Shown piece after piece: positions 54,946-56,488 of a DNA stretch of 56,488 nucleotides; positions within the stretch are counted from its first letter, which is position 1; each line of letters starts with the position of its first letter. A program made the position numbers and the translations under genes. The stretch spans positions 1-56,488 of the IMG/VR virus record IMGVR_UViG_3300044701_000673; one strand, given 5' to 3'. The notes beneath the pieces were generated by a model. That model ran no database searches and was not told where the DNA came from. It saw only the letters and a list, made by a program, of their open reading frames with translations. The stretch is from a virus.

Positions 54946-55551
54946 CTAGGAATACTTTAGCACATAAGCCTGAGCCTTGACTAGTAGCGCAGGGTCGTCA
55001 TTGAAAAGGCCGAGAGCCGTATTGCAGTTTGAGCAGAGCAGCGCGCGAACGCTCCCCGTTGCGTGGCAGTGGTCAACCGCCAAATCCTTAATCTTGCCCG
55101 ATGCCTTGTCTGGTCTTCTCTCTGGTTTGCCACAAATTGCGCAAACATTGTCTTGCTCGCGAAGCATCTCCTGATAGCGGAAGGCATCTACACCTAAAGA
55201 CTCCCACTTTAATTGCTTGGCGTAATGCGCGTGGCAAAGGCCTTTGGCATACAGGGTATTGTCGCAGCTCTCTATGATGCATTTTTTCATAGATTTTGCG
55301 CGAGTTCCGGGTCTGACATGCCCGTGGCGCAAAAGCCTTTGATAATGCATCTTGCACAGACCCTTGGCCTTGACGGGCTCCGAACACCCATCCTCTTCGC
55401 ATTCAGGCAATTTCTGCATAACGCGCGCCCTGATTGGCTCACTAGGCGACGATCCTCGTTTGAACTGAGCGTAATGAGAGGGGCAGTACCCCCTCGCATG
55501 ATTTTGTCGGCCGCAGCCAGAAACAGTGCAAGAACTGCGCTTGTTTTTCAT
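54946..55551 (-). CDS. HNH/endonuclease VII-like homing endonuclease
   Basis: A 201-residue protein. The C-terminal domain has CAICGKPE, LAVDHCHATGSVRALLCSNCNTALGLF, the HNH form of recombination endonuclease VII. N-terminally, three small Cys-His units (CxxxxC...CxxHY, near 6-27, 50-70, 91-110) could bind DNA by zinc. Such free-standing enzymes copy themselves into nearby genes. The ATG at 55551 uses GGGGAGG as ribosome site, which lies in the 3' arm of the capsid-gene terminator hairpin; translation would be low when that hairpin forms. It lies between capsid and structural genes. Confidence 0.75.
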   Translation of the reverse strand: MKNKRSSCTVSGCGRQNHARGYCPSHYAQFKRGSSPSEPIRARVMQKLPECEEDGCSEPVKAKGLCKMHYQRLLRHGHVRPGTRAKSMKKCIIESCDNTLYAKGLCHAHYAKQLKWESLGVDAFRYQEMLREQDNVCAICGKPERRPDKASGKIKDLAVDHCHATGSVRALLCSNCNTALGLFNDDPALLVKAQAYVLKYS

Positions 55552-55599
55552 AAGAAAGCCTCCCCGATGCTTAGGATTGTATCCTAGTATCGGGGAGGC
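55552..55599 (-). terminator. Terminator downstream of the capsid gene, overlapping the endonuclease ribosome site
   Basis: On the minus strand an 11-bp stem (55599-55589 with 55568-55558) encloses a 6-bp stem (55586-55581 with 55577-55572) with a three-base loop, followed by TTTCTT. It lies 43 bases after the capsid stop. The 3' arm contains GGGGAGG, the endonuclease ribosome site. Confidence 0.8.
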
Positions 55600-55641
55600 C
55601 ATTTTACAAGAAGCCAAAAACTGTTAGTTTTCAGCTACTTA

Positions 55642-56488
55642 TCAGACGCCAGCCGTTCCATAAACGCCTCTTGGATCGGTCCATCCAAATACATAGCGTT
55701 CTGTTGCCTTATAGCGCATCGAGTCGGTTTCGAAGTCACCTTCCATCGACTTTTCAAGGCCGCGACGCATCAGCAGCTTCAGGCCTTCCGGCGCATCAGT
55801 CTGGATCCACCAAGCGGTGGTCGAGGTGATACGCGACAGGTTGGCTTGGCCGTCCGACAGCAGACCCATGGACTTCACGGGGTTGATGTCGTTGTCGGCG
55901 GTGCCGGTACGCAGAACCGACTTCAGCAGCACTTCGGCTTGGAAGACGTTCGACGGACCCGTCACGATCTTCTTCGGCGTCAGGCGGATACGCTTGCCGT
56001 TGTTGTCAACAGCGTTGCGGATCTGGATGAGCAGCTGCTCCAGCGAGGTCTGCGAGAGAGCCGCCGGGGTGGTCAGCTGGTTGCTGAAGGTGCCGTTGAC
56101 GATCGGGTGCGAGGCGCTCACCAGAGCCACACCGTCGCCGCCCGGATAGGCAGCGTTGAAGGCGCGGTTCAGGATGTTGGCACCCAGCGTTTCCTTCGTT
56201 TCGATCAGCGACTGAGCCAAGTGCTTGGCGTAGGTCTGACCGATACGAATGTGATCGCCGTCCTCAACAAGAACCTTGGTCAGCGAGAACGCCAGACCGT
56301 AGACCTTGTAGAGGTAGCGCTGCAGGAACAGCACGCCGCCGGACTGGTAGGACACAGCCATGCCGTCGGGCAGTTCCGGCGCAGCGCCAAAACCATAGAG
56401 CACAGGCTCTTCATGGTAGTTGCGCGGAATGCCTTTCTGCTCACGGAACACCATGTTCCATTCGTCGGCGCGCTGATTGTAGACGCCG
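55642..56488 (-). CDS. Major capsid protein (most of the gene, continues at 173-1)
   Basis: The larger part of a ~304-residue capsid protein; the start is at 173 across the junction. Visible features are HEEPVLYGFGAAPELPDG, FNAAYPGGDGVALVSASHPI, TPKKIVTGPSNVFQAEVLLKS and a C-terminus with WIQTDAPEGLKLLMRRG. Length and the GGDGVALVSASHPI loop fit Mu gpT-like/HK97-fold major head subunits. It forms the icosahedral shell around scaffold and portal; the GroES-like protein may help fold it. It ends before a strong terminator, which fits high, separate expression. Confidence 0.85.
   Translation of the reverse strand, partial: GVYNQRADEWNMVFREQKGIPRNYHEEPVLYGFGAAPELPDGMAVSYQSGGVLFLQRYLYKVYGLAFSLTKVLVEDGDHIRIGQTYAKHLAQSLIETKETLGANILNRAFNAAYPGGDGVALVSASHPIVNGTFSNQLTTPAALSQTSLEQLLIQIRNAVDNNGKRIRLTPKKIVTGPSNVFQAEVLLKSVLRTGTADNDINPVKSMGLLSDGQANLSRITSTTAWWIQTDAPEGLKLLMRRGLEKSMEGDFETDSMRYKATERYVFGWTDPRGVYGTAGV
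56384..56488. repeat. Terminal redundancy, right copy
   Basis: Matches bases 1-105 with two synonymous differences, as described for the left copy. These are natural polymorphisms within the phage population or assembly variants. Confidence 0.93.

Overview
The window reads as one essentially complete genome of a tailed phage (Caudoviricetes), assembled as a circle and opened inside the major capsid protein gene. Bases 1-105 repeat at 56384-56488 with two differences, both synonymous third-codon-position changes in the capsid gene. The sequence is GC-rich by eye. The host cannot be named; a Gram-negative host is suggested by ADP-heptose/LPS-type sugar genes, a GH19 endolysin and sigma70-like promoters. 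P22 gp4-like and gp10-like tail parts, several Ala/Gly/Gln-rich internal-protein candidates, and no recognisable tape measure, tube or sheath point to a short-tailed (podovirus-like) particle.

Layout (almost all on the minus strand): 55642-173 across the junction is the gpT-like capsid gene, then a probable decoration protein, scaffold and GroES-like co-chaperonin. Next come the portal (3137-5632) and a 1519-residue polyvalent virion protein (5625-10184) with lysozyme-, GNAT- and ADP-ribosyltransferase-like parts and a candidate nested gene. Terminase large and small subunits follow at 10338-12343. A tightly overlapping cassette at 12548-14542 holds a TGT/DpdA-like enzyme and a YhhQ-like preQ0 transporter, suggesting 7-deazaguanine DNA modification. 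Beyond it lie an iteron-like GGTGAGG array with a large hairpin (14581-14719) and a SprT-like protease. The replication and recombination genes (15944-20846) are a primase-helicase, SSB, RecE-like nuclease, RuvC-like resolvase and an HTH regulator.

A divergent control region (20874-20969) has a palindrome between two promoters and drives rightward the only plus-strand block, twelve small genes (20978-23894). From 24027 to 35957 lie internal virion proteins and the tail hub and fibre genes, followed by a lysis module (36086-37598, perhaps extending to 38586).

At 38615-42168 is a sugar cassette resembling the ADP-heptose pathway (HldD-like epimerase, HAD phosphatase, cytidylyltransferase, HldE-like kinase and nucleotidyltransferase as separate genes, cupin, GT25 glycosyltransferase). 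It sits beside three paralogous RCC1-type proteins, each with seven repeats, and a sulfotransferase-heptosyltransferase-like fusion. More fibre, adaptor and virion genes (48117-54861) and an HNH/endonuclease VII-like gene beside the capsid gene close the circle. No integrase, tRNA, DNA polymerase, RNA polymerase or CRISPR array was recognised.
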